Position numbers and translations under genes: made by a program
Shown: positions 31,228 through 39,135 of the stretch, piece by piece
How the letters are laid out: each line of letters opens with the position of its first letter
How positions within the stretch are numbered: the first letter of the stretch is position 1
The notes under the pieces: generated by a model
What the model saw: only the letters and a program-made list of their open reading frames with translations
What the model was told of the DNA's origin: nothing
Databases searched by the model: none
Origin: Glycomyces paridis
GTDB lineage: Bacteria > Actinomycetota > Actinomycetes > Mycobacteriales > Micromonosporaceae
Direction of reading: 5' to 3'
Assembly: GCF_004912155.1 (NCBI RefSeq)
Contig: NZ_STGX01000003.1
Span: 62,001-126,000, forward strand
DNA length: 64,000 nucleotides

Positions 31228-32247
31228 ATGAACGAGGACCCGACCCGCACCGACTTGCAGGCCCCCGGCGCCAACGGCGCCCTCGCCGACCGCCCCCGGC
31301 CCGCCCGCAAGCGCATCGAACTCCCCGAACCCGGTGCCGCCCAGGACACCCGGCCGGGCTGGCGCGCACTCGTCGGCGCCTACGTCTCGCTCACGAAGCC
31401 CCGCATCGTCGAGCTGCTCCTCATCACCACCGTCCCGGCGATGCTCGTCGCCGCCCGCATCGAGTACGACGCGCTCCCGTCCTTGACGGCCGTCCTCGCC
31501 ACCCTCCTCGGCGGCGCCCTCGCCGCCGGCTCGGCCAACGCGATCAACTGCTACATCGACCGCGACATCGACCAGCTCATGCGCCGCACCTCGCGCCGCC
31601 CCCTCGCCAAGCACCAGATCCCGCCGCGCAACGCCCTCATTTTCGGGCTCGTCATCGGCGCGATCGCGGTCCTCGGCATGGGCCTGCTCGTCAACTGGCT
31701 CGCCGCCGCCCTCACCTTCGGCGCCATCGTCTACTACGACGTCGTCTACACGATCTGGCTCAAGCGCACCACCCCGTACAACACCGTCTGGGGCGGCGCC
31801 TGCGGCGCGGCCCCCGTGCTCATCGGCTGGGCGGCCGTCACCGGGCACATGTCGTGGATGGCCTGGGTCCTGTTCGCCGTGGTCTTCCTCTGGCAGCCCC
31901 CGCACTTCTACGTGCTCGCCATGAAGTTCAAGGACGACTACGCCGCCGCCGGCATCCCGATGCTCCCCGTCGTCGCCCCCGCCAAGCGCGTCGCCGTCGA
32001 GTCCGTGGTCTACGGCTGGGCGATGCTCGCCGTCTCCGTCGTGCCGATGCTCCTCCAGCCCGGCACGACCTGGCTCTACGGCATCGTCGCGGTCGTCACG
32101 GGCGGCCTGTTCGTGTGGGAGTGCCACAAGCTCCTCGGCCGCGTCAACCGCGGCGAGGACCCCAAGCCGATGCGTCTCTTCCACTGGTCCACCAGTTACC
32201 TGACGCTGCTGTTCCTCGCGCTGGCGGTCGACTCCTTCCTCATGTAG
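31228..32247 (+). CDS. ctaB: Protoheme IX farnesyltransferase (heme O synthase)
   Basis: UbiA-family membrane enzyme that farnesylates heme b to heme o for the aa3-type oxidase. About 339 residues; start is ATG 31228 or the adjacent GTG 31225. The two Asp-rich motifs are [22 protein letters not shown] and [21 protein letters not shown] (only key parts quoted), within about nine membrane segments. The N-terminal 40 residues are hydrophilic. Divergent from tkt, a placement common in actinobacteria. Confidence 0.96.
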   Translation: MNEDPTRTDLQAPGANGALADRPRPARKRIELPEPGAAQDTRPGWRALVGAYVSLTKPRIVELLLITTVPAMLVAARIEYDALPSLTAVLATLLGGALAAGSANAINCYIDRDIDQLMRRTSRRPLAKHQIPPRNALIFGLVIGAIAVLGMGLLVNWLAAALTFGAIVYYDVVYTIWLKRTTPYNTVWGGACGAAPVLIGWAAVTGHMSWMAWVLFAVVFLWQPPHFYVLAMKFKDDYAAAGIPMLPVVAPAKRVAVESVVYGWAMLAVSVVPMLLQPGTTWLYGIVAVVTGGLFVWECHKLLGRVNRGEDPKPMRLFHWSTSYLTLLFLALAVDSFLM

Positions 32248-32261
32248 GCCACCACGCACGG

Positions 32262-32291
32262 TCGACCCGCGGGCATCGCCGGGTCTAGGCT
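32262..32291 (+). promoter_or_regulatory. Promoter for a leaderless small gene
   Basis: TCGACC (32262-32267), 18-nt spacer, TAGGCT (32286-32291), then 6 nt to the GTG at 32298. Good spacing for a leaderless transcript. Confidence 0.5.
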
Positions 32292-32297
32292 GCGGGA

Positions 32298-32456
32298 GTG
32301 AAATCCCTTCTGGTCCTGCTGGTCGCGCTCATCCTCTTCGCGGTCGGGGCGGTGCTGGTGTTCCGGATCATCGATGGGGCCGTCGATGAGGCGACGCGTG
32401 AGAACGGCGTCCTCGACGTGTGCCCCGAGGGCACCAAGGACGACATCTGGTGTTAG
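32298..32456 (+). CDS. Small single-pass membrane protein, 52 residues
   Basis: GTG start, 52 codons, TAG stop. Residues 3-25 are strongly hydrophobic (LLVLLVALILFAVGAVLVF), followed by an acidic tail with two cysteines (DVCPEGTKDDIWC). Codon third positions are GC-rich and a well-spaced promoter lies directly upstream. It looks like a real small membrane protein of unknown function; a degenerate lipoprotein or secreted peptide is less likely because no lipobox is seen. Confidence 0.6.
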   Translation: MKSLLVLLVALILFAVGAVLVFRIIDGAVDEATRENGVLDVCPEGTKDDIWC

Positions 32457-32563
32457 CGGCGATCCGCCTTCGCGCACGACGAAGCATCGACAGAGCAGAG
32501 AAAGTCAGCGAGAAAGCAACACGGAGCAGCATGGAGCAGCACGGAACAGTGCTGAGCGCGACT

Positions 32564-32600
32564 GAGGGCCGACCGATCCCCACCGGACCGGTCGGCCCTC
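32564..32600. terminator. Hairpin between convergent small genes
   Basis: GAGGGCCGACCG (32564-32575) and CGGTCGGCCCTC (32589-32600), 12 perfect pairs with a 13-nt loop. The remainder of 32457-32654 shows no gene; it contains short CGGAGCAGC-type repeats near 32522-32543. Confidence 0.65.
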
Positions 32601-32654
32601 GCATTCGATTCCGGCCCTGCTCGGGTCGGCTCCCGTGTTCGCTTCCGGCCGTTG

Positions 32655-33005
32655 TCAGGTCGAACCGGATCGGGACCCGGACTTGGAACCTGCCGCGAGT
32701 TTGCGGGCCTTGGCCAGGATCCAGGGGCACCAAGGGTCGTCGTTCCAGGCCCCGCGCCAGACGGGCGGGTCCTCCAGGTCACCCGTGAACCGGCAGATCT
32801 CGTACGGCCGGGCGCCGTCCTCGCAGTCGATCAGGTAGCGGTTCGGCCCGGCCGGGTACACGCCGGTCTCGGGCCCGAGGTCGTAGACGGTGAAGACGGC
32901 CGGGCCCCTGGTGAAGTCCCCGAGGTAACCGACCAGTCCCGATGCGCCGTCCGAGCGGCGGTTCCGCTGCGGTTCCGGGTCGGCCAACGTGGTCGCATCA
33001 GCCAT
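32655..33005 (-). CDS. Uncharacterised protein, 116 aa
   Basis: No family recognised. Features: a middle region with PAVFTVYDLGPETGVYPAG and YLIDCEDGARPYEICRFTGD, then a Trp-rich stretch (PVWRGAWNDDPWCPWIL) and a Lys/Ser-rich tail. Its start lies 8 nt inside the end of the upstream gene at 32998-33381, so they form a two-gene unit. The Trp/Asp content suggests a small globular protein; no membrane segment or signal peptide. Confidence 0.6.
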   Translation of the reverse strand: MADATTLADPEPQRNRRSDGASGLVGYLGDFTRGPAVFTVYDLGPETGVYPAGPNRYLIDCEDGARPYEICRFTGDLEDPPVWRGAWNDDPWCPWILAKARKLAAGSKSGSRSGST

Positions 33006-33381
33006 TGCAGTACCTCGTCGCCTCGGGCCGCGGGCGGCTGGTGCGGGCCACGGTCGGAGCCCCCGGCGTGCCGATCCGGTGGCCCGAGTAGAAGACGCGG
33101 AAGGCGGACTCCTCGGCCCAGGACTTCCACTCGGCGCCCATCGAGCGCCACTCGGGTCCCCAGGTGGCTTTGAGCTCGCCGGAGTTCAGGCCGGAGATGA
33201 TCAGGACGATGTCGCGGCTGTCGCCGGTATAGACCTGGAACGAATCGGGGGAGTTCGCGGAGGATGCCCGGACCCCGAAGTTGTGGCGGCCATCGGTAAA
33301 GGTCCCCCGTTCGAGCGACGGGACGCGCGCCGGATCAGGGTTGGCCCCGCCCGGCAAGTAGGTGACAATGGGTCTGGACAC
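32998..33381 (-). CDS. Uncharacterised protein, 127 aa
   Basis: No family recognised. Segments RHNFGVRASSANSPDSFQVY, DIVLIISGLNSGELKATWG and WRSMGAEWKSWAEESAF are the most protein-like. It is the first gene of a two-gene minus-strand unit with the 116-residue gene; overlap 8 nt. The divergent neighbour is an HTH regulator with DUF397 genes, but a link is not shown. Codon bias supports real coding sequence. Confidence 0.6.
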   Translation of the reverse strand: MSRPIVTYLPGGANPDPARVPSLERGTFTDGRHNFGVRASSANSPDSFQVYTGDSRDIVLIISGLNSGELKATWGPEWRSMGAEWKSWAEESAFRVFYSGHRIGTPGAPTVARTSRPRPEATRYCNG

Positions 33382-33552
33382 GGATCTACCTCCGATGTCG
33401 AAAGACCGGGGCGGGCCTCGGGTACCAAGCTTCGGTCCCGCCCCGGTCGGCTTATTTGAGGGCGCGAAATGCCCGAACTCACGAACCCCGTCCCCGGAAT
33501 CCCCTAGTGCGTTCCTCGTGCCTGGTTGGTATCATGGCACACATCATCGACT

Positions 33553-33568
33553 GAGGCAATATTGCCTC
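33553..33568. promoter_or_regulatory. Palindromic operator candidate upstream of the HTH/DUF5753 gene
   Basis: GAGGCAATATTGCCTC is a perfect 16-bp palindrome, AT-rich at its centre, 55 nt before the ATG at 33624. It is a likely binding site for the adjacent HTH protein. A second inverted repeat, CTGTCGG TTCT CCGACAG at 33591-33608, lies in the leader. No gene in the 33382-33623 gap. Confidence 0.55.
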
Positions 33569-33623
33569 GCTCGATCGGGCGCGTCTTTTTCTGTCGGTTC
33601 TCCGACAGAGGATTGGAGTATCG

Positions 33624-34487
33624 ATGGCGATCATCACCGGCCCCGGCCCCTCGCTCCGCTCTCAATGGCTCGGCGAGAAACTCCGTGAACTCCGCATGGC
33701 CAAGAAGATGTCGCTGCGGGTGGCGGGCGAGTATCTCCAACGAGACGCCAGCACCGTGAGCCGCTACGAGAACGGCGAGTATCCGCTCCGCAAGGCTGAT
33801 TTGAGCGCGTTGATGACGCTCTACGATGTCTCCGATTCGCAGCAGCGCGCCGACCTGGAACAGATCTGTGAAGACGCCTGGCAGCGAGACTGGTGGGACA
33901 GCCACAGAGACGACTTTGGCAAGGACTTCGTTAATGTTCCCTGGTTGGAGAGCCGGGCGACTCGCATCTTGGCCTACCAGCACTTCCTTGTGTATGGACT
34001 GTTCCAAACTCGCGAGTACGCGACCTCCGTGATCACTGAACTTCGCTTCGGGACCGAATCTGCGAACCAGATCGCTCGATGGACCGACCTCCGAATCGAC
34101 CGGCAGCAGATCCTGACAGCCAAGAAAGCTCCGCTCATCGAGGCAATCTTTGAGGCTTCGATTCTGCGGCGCATCACAGGTTCGCTCGAAGTCTCGCGGG
34201 CCCAGCTCAAGCACCTGCTGGAGCTTTCCGAACGCGAGAACCTCACGATTCGCTTCATCCCTGAGGAATCAGGGCCGCACAAGGGATCTGAGGGAACCTT
34301 CACACTGTATGAGCTTCCAGAGCCCTATCCGGCAGTCGCGCATGTCGAAACCCGTGCTGGTGGCCTGTATGTCGAGGAACCCAGGGCGAGTATTTTCGAA
34401 GCTGTGTGGCAGGATCTTGACCGAGCGGCACTACCAGCGGAGCGGTCCCGAGACTTGATCGCGGATCGATTGAAGGAGATGGAATGA
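33624..34487 (+). CDS. HTH (XRE-type) regulator with DUF5753 domain
   Basis: 287 residues. N-terminal XRE helix-turn-helix at about residues 13-65 (LGEKLRELRMAKKMSLRVAG...STVSRYENGEYPL) followed by the DUF5753 domain (about 95-280: LESRATRILAYQHFLVYGLFQTREYA, RQQILTAKKAP). Such proteins pair with small DUF397 proteins in actinomycetes, where the couple is described as Scr1-Scr2 antitoxin-toxin-like and is linked to development and antibiotic control. Its stop overlaps the first DUF397 gene (ATGA). Lower GC than the core genes around it. Confidence 0.92.
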   Translation: MAIITGPGPSLRSQWLGEKLRELRMAKKMSLRVAGEYLQRDASTVSRYENGEYPLRKADLSALMTLYDVSDSQQRADLEQICEDAWQRDWWDSHRDDFGKDFVNVPWLESRATRILAYQHFLVYGLFQTREYATSVITELRFGTESANQIARWTDLRIDRQQILTAKKAPLIEAIFEASILRRITGSLEVSRAQLKHLLELSERENLTIRFIPEESGPHKGSEGTFTLYELPEPYPAVAHVETRAGGLYVEEPRASIFEAVWQDLDRAALPAERSRDLIADRLKEME

Positions 34488-34723
34488 GCACCCAACAGCA
34501 GCTCTCGGCAGGCGAGCTTGCTGGAATCCGTTGGCGTAAGAGCTCTCGCAGCACCAGCGGCAACGGTCAATGTGTCGAGGCTGGTCCTTTGGTTGACGGC
34601 TCTGGGCGAGTCGCGGTTCGCCACTCCCGTCACCCCGAGGGCTCGCTGATCGTGTACACCCGGGCCGAGTGGACCGCGTTCCTCGCGGGTGCCAAGGTCG
34701 GCGAGTTCGACTTCAACAGCTAG
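34484..34723 (+). CDS. DUF397 domain protein, copy 1
   Basis: 79 residues. Shows the DUF397 pattern: AGIRWRKSSRSTSGNGQCVEA, GRVAVRHSRHPEGSLIVYT and EWTAFLAGAKVGEFDF. Starts inside the stop of the HTH gene, so both are translated together. Proposed toxin-like or co-regulator partner of the DUF5753 protein (family knowledge). Confidence 0.92.
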   Translation: MSTQQQLSAGELAGIRWRKSSRSTSGNGQCVEAGPLVDGSGRVAVRHSRHPEGSLIVYTRAEWTAFLAGAKVGEFDFNS

Positions 34724-34737
34724 GTCCGGAGGATCGT

Positions 34738-34977
34738 GTGACCACCGATCAAGACCTGTCAGCCGAGGAGCTGGCAGGAATCCGCTGGCAGAAGAGCACT
34801 CGCAGCCCAGACAACAGCGGCCAGTGCGTCGAAGCGGGCTTCTTCAGCGACGACTCTGGGCGCGTTGCGCTCCGACACTCGCAGCACCGCGAGGCGCCTC
34901 CGATCGTCTACACCCGGGCGGAGTGGGTGGCGTTCCTGGCAGGCGCTAAAGACGGCGAGTTCGACTTCGCCGACTGA
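34738..34977 (+). CDS. DUF397 domain protein, copy 2
   Basis: 79 residues from GTG 34738, with GGAGG 5 nt upstream. Near-duplicate of copy 1: [51 protein letters not shown]. Same length as copy 1, so tandem duplication is likely. Ends the three-gene unit. Confidence 0.92.
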   Translation: MTTDQDLSAEELAGIRWQKSTRSPDNSGQCVEAGFFSDDSGRVALRHSQHREAPPIVYTRAEWVAFLAGAKDGEFDFAD

Positions 34978-35036
34978 AAGGCCATCGGGCCCAATTCAGG
35001 TGCGCTCGTCGCTGGATCATGCTGGGATCGGTCCTC

Positions 35037-35843
35037 ATGAGCGATGGTGACCTGAGCGAAGCCGACTTGGCAGTCCGGATGGACCGGAATCTGGCGGAAC
35101 ACGCTTGTCACCTGCATCGGAAGATGACCGGTGCGGGCGTCTCGGAGACGGGTGACCTCCTGATCGCCGACAGCGGGCTGGATGACGACACGTTCAACAT
35201 CGTCGCTGGGGCCCGCTTCAGCGCCGCGACCGCTTCGGCTCGGATCGCTGAGACCGTACAGGCGGTGTCCCGGGCGGGTCGTCACTTCTCGTGGTGGGTC
35301 GGGCCCGGCTCGACACCGTCCGACCTCGCCACCCGACTCGCCGCCGCGGGCTTCCCCGCCTCCGAAACGGAGACGGCGATGTGGGCCGACCTGAACGAAA
35401 TCCCGCCCCGGATTGCCGTCGAGGGCCTCGACATCCATCCCGTCTCCGCCGTTGAGCAGCTCGCCGACTATGCGAACGTCCTTGCCGCGAACTGGGATCT
35501 GCCCGCCGACACGGTGCGCCGCTTCTTCGCCGAGGCCGCCCCGCAGGCGCTGGCCGCGCAGAGTCCAGCCCGGTACCTGGTCGGCTACGTCGACGGCCTT
35601 CCTGTCTGCTCCGCCGAGGTCTTCCTCCACGCGGACGTCGCGGGCGTTTACAACATCTCCACCCTCGCCGACCACCGCCGCCTCGGCTAGGGGGGCGCCA
35701 TCCCCCTCGCGGCCCTCCACACGGCCCGCGAGCGCGGCCACCGCGTGGCGGTCCTCCAGGCGTCCGCCGCAGGAGAACCCGTCTACCGCCGCCTCGGCTT
35801 CCACCCTTCCGGCCACTTCACCGAACACGCGATCAACCCTTGA
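35037..35843 (+). pseudogene. GNAT N-acetyltransferase gene interrupted by an in-frame TAG
   Basis: The frame from ATG 35037 (or 35019) codes for about 217 residues ending [14 protein letters not shown], then TAG at 35688-35690. The same frame continues after the stop as [28 protein letters not shown] and reaches [16 protein letters not shown] before TGA at 35841-35843. Together these make the complete GNAT motif A (R-x-x-G-x-G/A) and the following helix, with the stop sitting inside the acetyl-CoA loop; TTG to TAG would be a one-base change from a leucine codon. Hence a recent nonsense mutation, a sequencing error, or rarely readthrough. The truncated product would lack acetyl-CoA binding. 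Confidence 0.8.
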
Positions 35844-35861
35844 ACACGTTGGGCCGCAACA

Positions 35862-36122
35862 ATGCACCGAGTAATCTGCCGCCGATGCGGCGGCTGGGGA
35901 CCGTCCGCCACGACCGAGGAATCCGCCGCGATGATGGCCAAGCTCGACGGCTGGCACCACAACCGCCGCGGCTGGACCTGTCCCCTCTGCCAAGCCGACA
36001 AGGAACTCCCGTGGGCCCTCGCCTCACTCGTCTTCCTCGCCATCGGACTACTACTCGGCGCCCTCTGCATCGGCCTAGCCCTCTTCGACGCACTCCCCGC
36101 CTGGCTAACCGAACCCCGTTGA
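35862..36122 (+). CDS. Small zinc-ribbon membrane protein
   Basis: 86 residues. Two CxxC pairs (CRRC near residue 6 and CPLC near 41) could bind zinc; residues 52-74 form one membrane helix (ALASLVFLAIGLLLGALCIG). No family recognised. Follows the broken GNAT gene by 18 nt; also next to nothing else functionally informative. Confidence 0.55.
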   Translation: MHRVICRRCGGWGPSATTEESAAMMAKLDGWHHNRRGWTCPLCQADKELPWALASLVFLAIGLLLGALCIGLALFDALPAWLTEPR

Positions 36123-36199
36123 CCCGCAGCCGCTCCAGCGCCTCACCGGCTGCATCGTCCAGGCGGTGCGCACCTGGGTGAAAAGCACCGGAAGCGGCA

Positions 36200-36400
36200 A
36201 TGCGAATCACCCAGGTTCGACGCCCGACCAGCGAGAACGAGGGCCTCGTAGGCTACGACGCCGTGATCGCCGAAGAGAACCGGAAGCTCCGCGCCGAGAA
36301 CGAGCGGCTGCGCCAGGATCGCGCCACGAACCTCTCCGCCGCTGGTCACTCACCGAACATGGCTGGGGTCAGCACGCCTGACCTTCGTCGATGGACTTGA
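36200..36400 (+). CDS. Possible short coiled-coil ORF
   Basis: 66 codons containing YDAVIAEENRKLRAENERLR, a heptad-like helical stretch reminiscent of regulator or transposase OrfA zippers, then a low-complexity tail. No ribosome-binding site is obvious and no complete domain is seen, so it may be a gene remnant. The 36123-36431 gap holds nothing else convincing. Confidence 0.25.
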   Translation: MRITQVRRPTSENEGLVGYDAVIAEENRKLRAENERLRQDRATNLSAAGHSPNMAGVSTPDLRRWT

Positions 36401-36431
36401 AGCCGGTTCTGAGCGCTGCGCGCTGCAGGGC

Positions 36432-36920
36432 TCAGTGGAAGGTGACGTAGCCGTTGCCGTCGGCGTCATCGCGCCCCGGTTTGTAGGAGTGGGAGTCCGC
36501 GCCCGTGCCCGACGGCTTGTAGAGATAGATGGAGTCGCCGGTGTTGTTCCAGATGAAGTTGCAGTTGTCCCGGTAGACGACGTTGTTCGCGTCCGAATCG
36601 TTGCCGTTGCCGCCGCGAAGCCGGACGTAGTCGCCGGGCTGGAGGTAGTGGTCGGCGGTGAACGTGAAGCTGTTGCCGACAGCGTCCTTCACCCGGTAGC
36701 CCCGGAGGTTGACCGTCGCAGTCTTGGAGTAGTTCCTGATGGTCAGGTACTCCTTGGAGGTGTTCCCTCCCGAGCAGCGGTTGTCGTCGGGGCCGGGCGC
36801 GTTGTACTGGACTCCTTGGATCTTGAGGGCCGACGAGTATTCCGTGGCGGAGGCCGGGACCGCGGTGGCAACGAGGGTGGCGACGGCTAGGCCGATGACC
36901 ATAAGCGTCTTCTTAATCAT
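36432..36920 (-). CDS. Secreted lamin-tail domain protein
   Basis: 162 residues. N-terminal signal peptide (MIKKTLMVIGLAVATLVATA, cleavage after about ASA), then a lamin-tail (LTD) domain: KIQGVQYNAPGPDDN, SKEYLTIRNYSKTATVNLRGY, VKDAVGNSFTF, LQPGDYVRLRGG, and NFIWNNTGDSIYLYKPSG. LTD domains are beta-sandwiches found in many secreted bacterial nucleases or as stand-alone modules; here no catalytic domain is present. Upstream GAGGACATT acts as a plausible ribosome site. Confidence 0.9.
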   Translation of the reverse strand: MIKKTLMVIGLAVATLVATAVPASATEYSSALKIQGVQYNAPGPDDNRCSGGNTSKEYLTIRNYSKTATVNLRGYRVKDAVGNSFTFTADHYLQPGDYVRLRGGNGNDSDANNVVYRDNCNFIWNNTGDSIYLYKPSGTGADSHSYKPGRDDADGNGYVTFH

Positions 36921-37092
36921 CAGAATGTCCTCATTGTTCTGAAATGAAGGGTGGGCTCGAATCGCATCTCGTGTGCATGTTCGAGCGACTGAGGATAAAT
37001 GTTAGCGCTTCTCGGATTTGCTGTGGGGGCGCGTGCCGGTACCTGTCGCCACCTGTAGCGCCTCCATTCCCGCAGGCCGCAGACGGTGGTTC

Positions 37093-37302
37093 TTAGGTGA
37101 GATCCTCGGCCGGAAAGTGTCGGCAAGTGCGAAACCAGCAGTTGAGACTGCAAGTGCACTCGGCGTCATAGTTCAGCTCGGTGCAGCGCGGGCAGGGCCA
37201 ACCCTCGAACTCGCACACCAGGTGGTCGAACTTTCCCTTGTACCGCTGGTGCGCGTAGCCGAGGGGCTCGCATTCGCCTGGCCGCGCTTCACGGAGGAGC
37301 AC
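37093..37302 (-). CDS. Small cysteine-rich protein
   Basis: 69 residues (GTG start) with a C-terminal cluster of cysteines: WPCPRCTELNYDAECTCSLN followed by CWFRTCRH. The spacing suggests a metal site. No family recognised. AGGAAGAGG upstream gives a plausible site. Neighbouring gaps 36921-37092 and 37303-37454 show no gene. Confidence 0.4.
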   Translation of the reverse strand: MLLREARPGECEPLGYAHQRYKGKFDHLVCEFEGWPCPRCTELNYDAECTCSLNCWFRTCRHFPAEDLT

Positions 37303-37454
37303 CGTTCTGCCTCTTCCTGGGGAGCGCCGTCACCGCCGACGGCGAGCGAGAAATCCGAGATCGCCTCGAACGCGGTCGATCGCGAGTAGGTCGGCTTTCC
37401 TTTCCGATGGTCCCGCCGCCGTTTCGAAGCGAGGCCACTGCTGCCGGGCCAGGA

Positions 37455-38039
37455 TCAAGGCTCGATTCGTCCCGCGGATCTGGCGGCCTGCTCGATCTTC
37501 GCGCAATATGTGGCGCGGGCTTCCTCGTCGATCGGCTGCTCCTGTTCGGGGCGCAGCCCGGTTCGGCCGTCGAGGCCCTCGCGCAGGATGTCGGCCTGCC
37601 CGGTGTGCCGGATGGTCTCCCCGAGCACATGGACCAGGACCGCGAACAGGGTGGTGTCGGTGTACGGCTCAGGCCACCAAGGCACACGACCGGCGGCGTC
37701 GAGAGGCAGCTCGCTGATCGTCGCGTCCGAATGCGCCCACGTGCGCCGGTACGACTCGATGATCTCATCGCGACTCTCGTGCTCGGCCGCCCACAGGTCA
37801 CTGCCGTCCGCGTCCTGCCAGCGCGGCAACGGCTCTGGCGAGGGCCGATCAAAAACCTCACCGAAATACCTGGCCTCGACACTGGCGACATGTTTGACCA
37901 GGCCGAGCAGGTTGGTCCCGGTCGCCGTCAACGGTCGGCGGGCATCGTACTCAGACAAACCGTCGAGCTTCCACACCAACGCCTGGCGATCCCGCCGCAG
38001 CCGCCCGAGCAGATGGTCCTTCGCGAAATCATCGATCAT
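37455..38039 (-). CDS. DinB / DUF664 family protein
   Basis: 194 residues from the ATG at 38039 (MIDDFAKDHLLGRL). Four-helix DinB-like fold: LVWKLDGLSEYDARRP, LLGLVKHVASVEARYFGEVF, and LVHVLGETIRHTGQADILRE; the H-x(n)-H-x3-H metal ligands of the DinB/YfiT superfamily are at KHVA, HVLGE and RHTG. Family members are metal-dependent thiol transferases or have unknown roles, in B. subtilis damage-inducible. The in-frame extension upstream to 38156 has no site. Stand-alone gene. Confidence 0.85.
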   Translation of the reverse strand: MIDDFAKDHLLGRLRRDRQALVWKLDGLSEYDARRPLTATGTNLLGLVKHVASVEARYFGEVFDRPSPEPLPRWQDADGSDLWAAEHESRDEIIESYRRTWAHSDATISELPLDAAGRVPWWPEPYTDTTLFAVLVHVLGETIRHTGQADILREGLDGRTGLRPEQEQPIDEEARATYCAKIEQAARSAGRIEP

Positions 38040-38130
38040 GCCGCAAGAGCCTGCCACACACCGTCCTCGAACCCGCGATCCCATACTTGACTCGCGACCG
38101 CCAGCGGACCTGTCCGTCCATGGAGCTCGC

Positions 38131-38421
38131 TTACTCGTAGCCGCTGGCACCGACAAGGGCGCCGGCGATGACCTGCCAAGCGGGCCCGGTGAGGTCCTGG
38201 TCGCGGTTGCTCAGACCGGGGTTGCGGGGGAGGGACTCCAAGACGGCGGCCAGGGCATCCAGGAATCGCTCCAAGTTCGAGTTCTCCCACTCCCCGGGGT
38301 GGGCGATCAGGTCCTCGCGCATCGACTCGACGATTCGCGCGGCATCGGCATACGAACCGACGGCGGCGAGGTCGGCATCGGAAATGGAGGCGAAGCGGCC
38401 GGTTCCAGCGGTGTTGCTCAT
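38131..38421 (-). CDS. Uncharacterised 96-aa protein (DUF7660-like)
   Basis: Contains ISDADLAAVGSYADAARIVE, then WENSNLERFLDALAAVLESLP, a pattern I associate with small DUF7660-type proteins found near immunity or toxin loci; recognition is tentative. Hydrophilic, no signal peptide. Followed by the DinB-like gene 92 nt downstream on the same strand. Confidence 0.55.
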   Translation of the reverse strand: MSNTAGTGRFASISDADLAAVGSYADAARIVESMREDLIAHPGEWENSNLERFLDALAAVLESLPRNPGLSNRDQDLTGPAWQVIAGALVGASGYE

Positions 38422-38478
38422 GTAGTCATGTTCGCTGGTGACGCTTGCGATCCTGAAGTCAGGGCGGGGTGCGCCTCG

Positions 38479-39015
38479 TCAGGGCGTTTCGCTGTGACCG
38501 ATGCTCGGACCGGAGACGGTTCCTGGGGTCTCGACGGCCTTTCTGGCCTCGGGCTCCTTCAACACCTCTGGGGTGGAGGAGGCGAGCCCGTGAGCCGTGT
38601 GGAGACGTTCGAAGCGGGAGCGCATGAGACCGGGGAGGATCAGCATTCCGAGGAGGCCGATGGCGAGCAACGGAATCGAGACCGTGAAGAGGGCGTTCGC
38701 GGGCGTCCCTTCGAGATCGAGCATCGGGAAGACGAGCGATGCGAGGACCAACCCGAGCAGCCCGGCGCCGCCCGCGATCAGCGGCACGGTGCTGACGCGG
38801 TCGAAGCGGGCGTTGGAGCCGGCGAGGTCGGCTTCGAGGGCGTACAGGTCCGACAACTCCAGTGGCCGCGTGGTGCGGTAGCGGAGGTACTTCAGGCCCT
38901 CCGGCGGTTTCTGCTGCGGATTGGAGTGGTCCTTCGCCTTCGGGTAGGCCTTGATCGCGGAGCCGTCAGGGGTGATGTGCCACTGGACCGGCCAGTCCTG
39001 CTTCGGCCTGCTCAT
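38479..39015 (-). CDS. Two-transmembrane protein of unknown function
   Basis: 178 residues. N-terminal 75 residues are cytosolic and charged; two membrane helices at about 78-100 (VPLIAGGAGLLGLVLASLVFP) and 110-133 (LFTVSIPLLAIGLLGMLILP); C-terminal tail is Pro/Ser/Glu rich and probably disordered. No family recognised. Separated from neighbours by 57 nt (downstream) and divergent to a phosphotransferase gene. Confidence 0.6.
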   Translation of the reverse strand: MSRPKQDWPVQWHITPDGSAIKAYPKAKDHSNPQQKPPEGLKYLRYRTTRPLELSDLYALEADLAGSNARFDRVSTVPLIAGGAGLLGLVLASLVFPMLDLEGTPANALFTVSIPLLAIGLLGMLILPGLMRSRFERLHTAHGLASSTPEVLKEPEARKAVETPGTVSGPSIGHSETP

Positions 39016-39123
39016 GCTTCCTTTGCCTCCATTTGTCGCCGGTCCTCATGGGAGGCAGGCGAACTTGTCTTCGCCAGGCTGCCGCAGACGCTCGGCGCCC
39101 TCCCCGCCTTCGGTCCAGGGTAT

Positions 39124-39129
39124 TAGGCT
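39124..39129 (+). promoter_or_regulatory. -10-like box before the phosphotransferase gene
   Basis: TAGGCT ends 6 nt before the ATG at 39136, identical to the box at 32286 and with the same spacing. No Shine-Dalgarno sequence, so a leaderless transcript is likely. Confidence 0.45.
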
Positions 39130-39135
39130 GCGGCA

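Noticed and set aside
36166-36381. Alternative short ORF overlapping the coiled-coil ORF
   Set aside because: Arg-rich shadow with no protein-like pattern.
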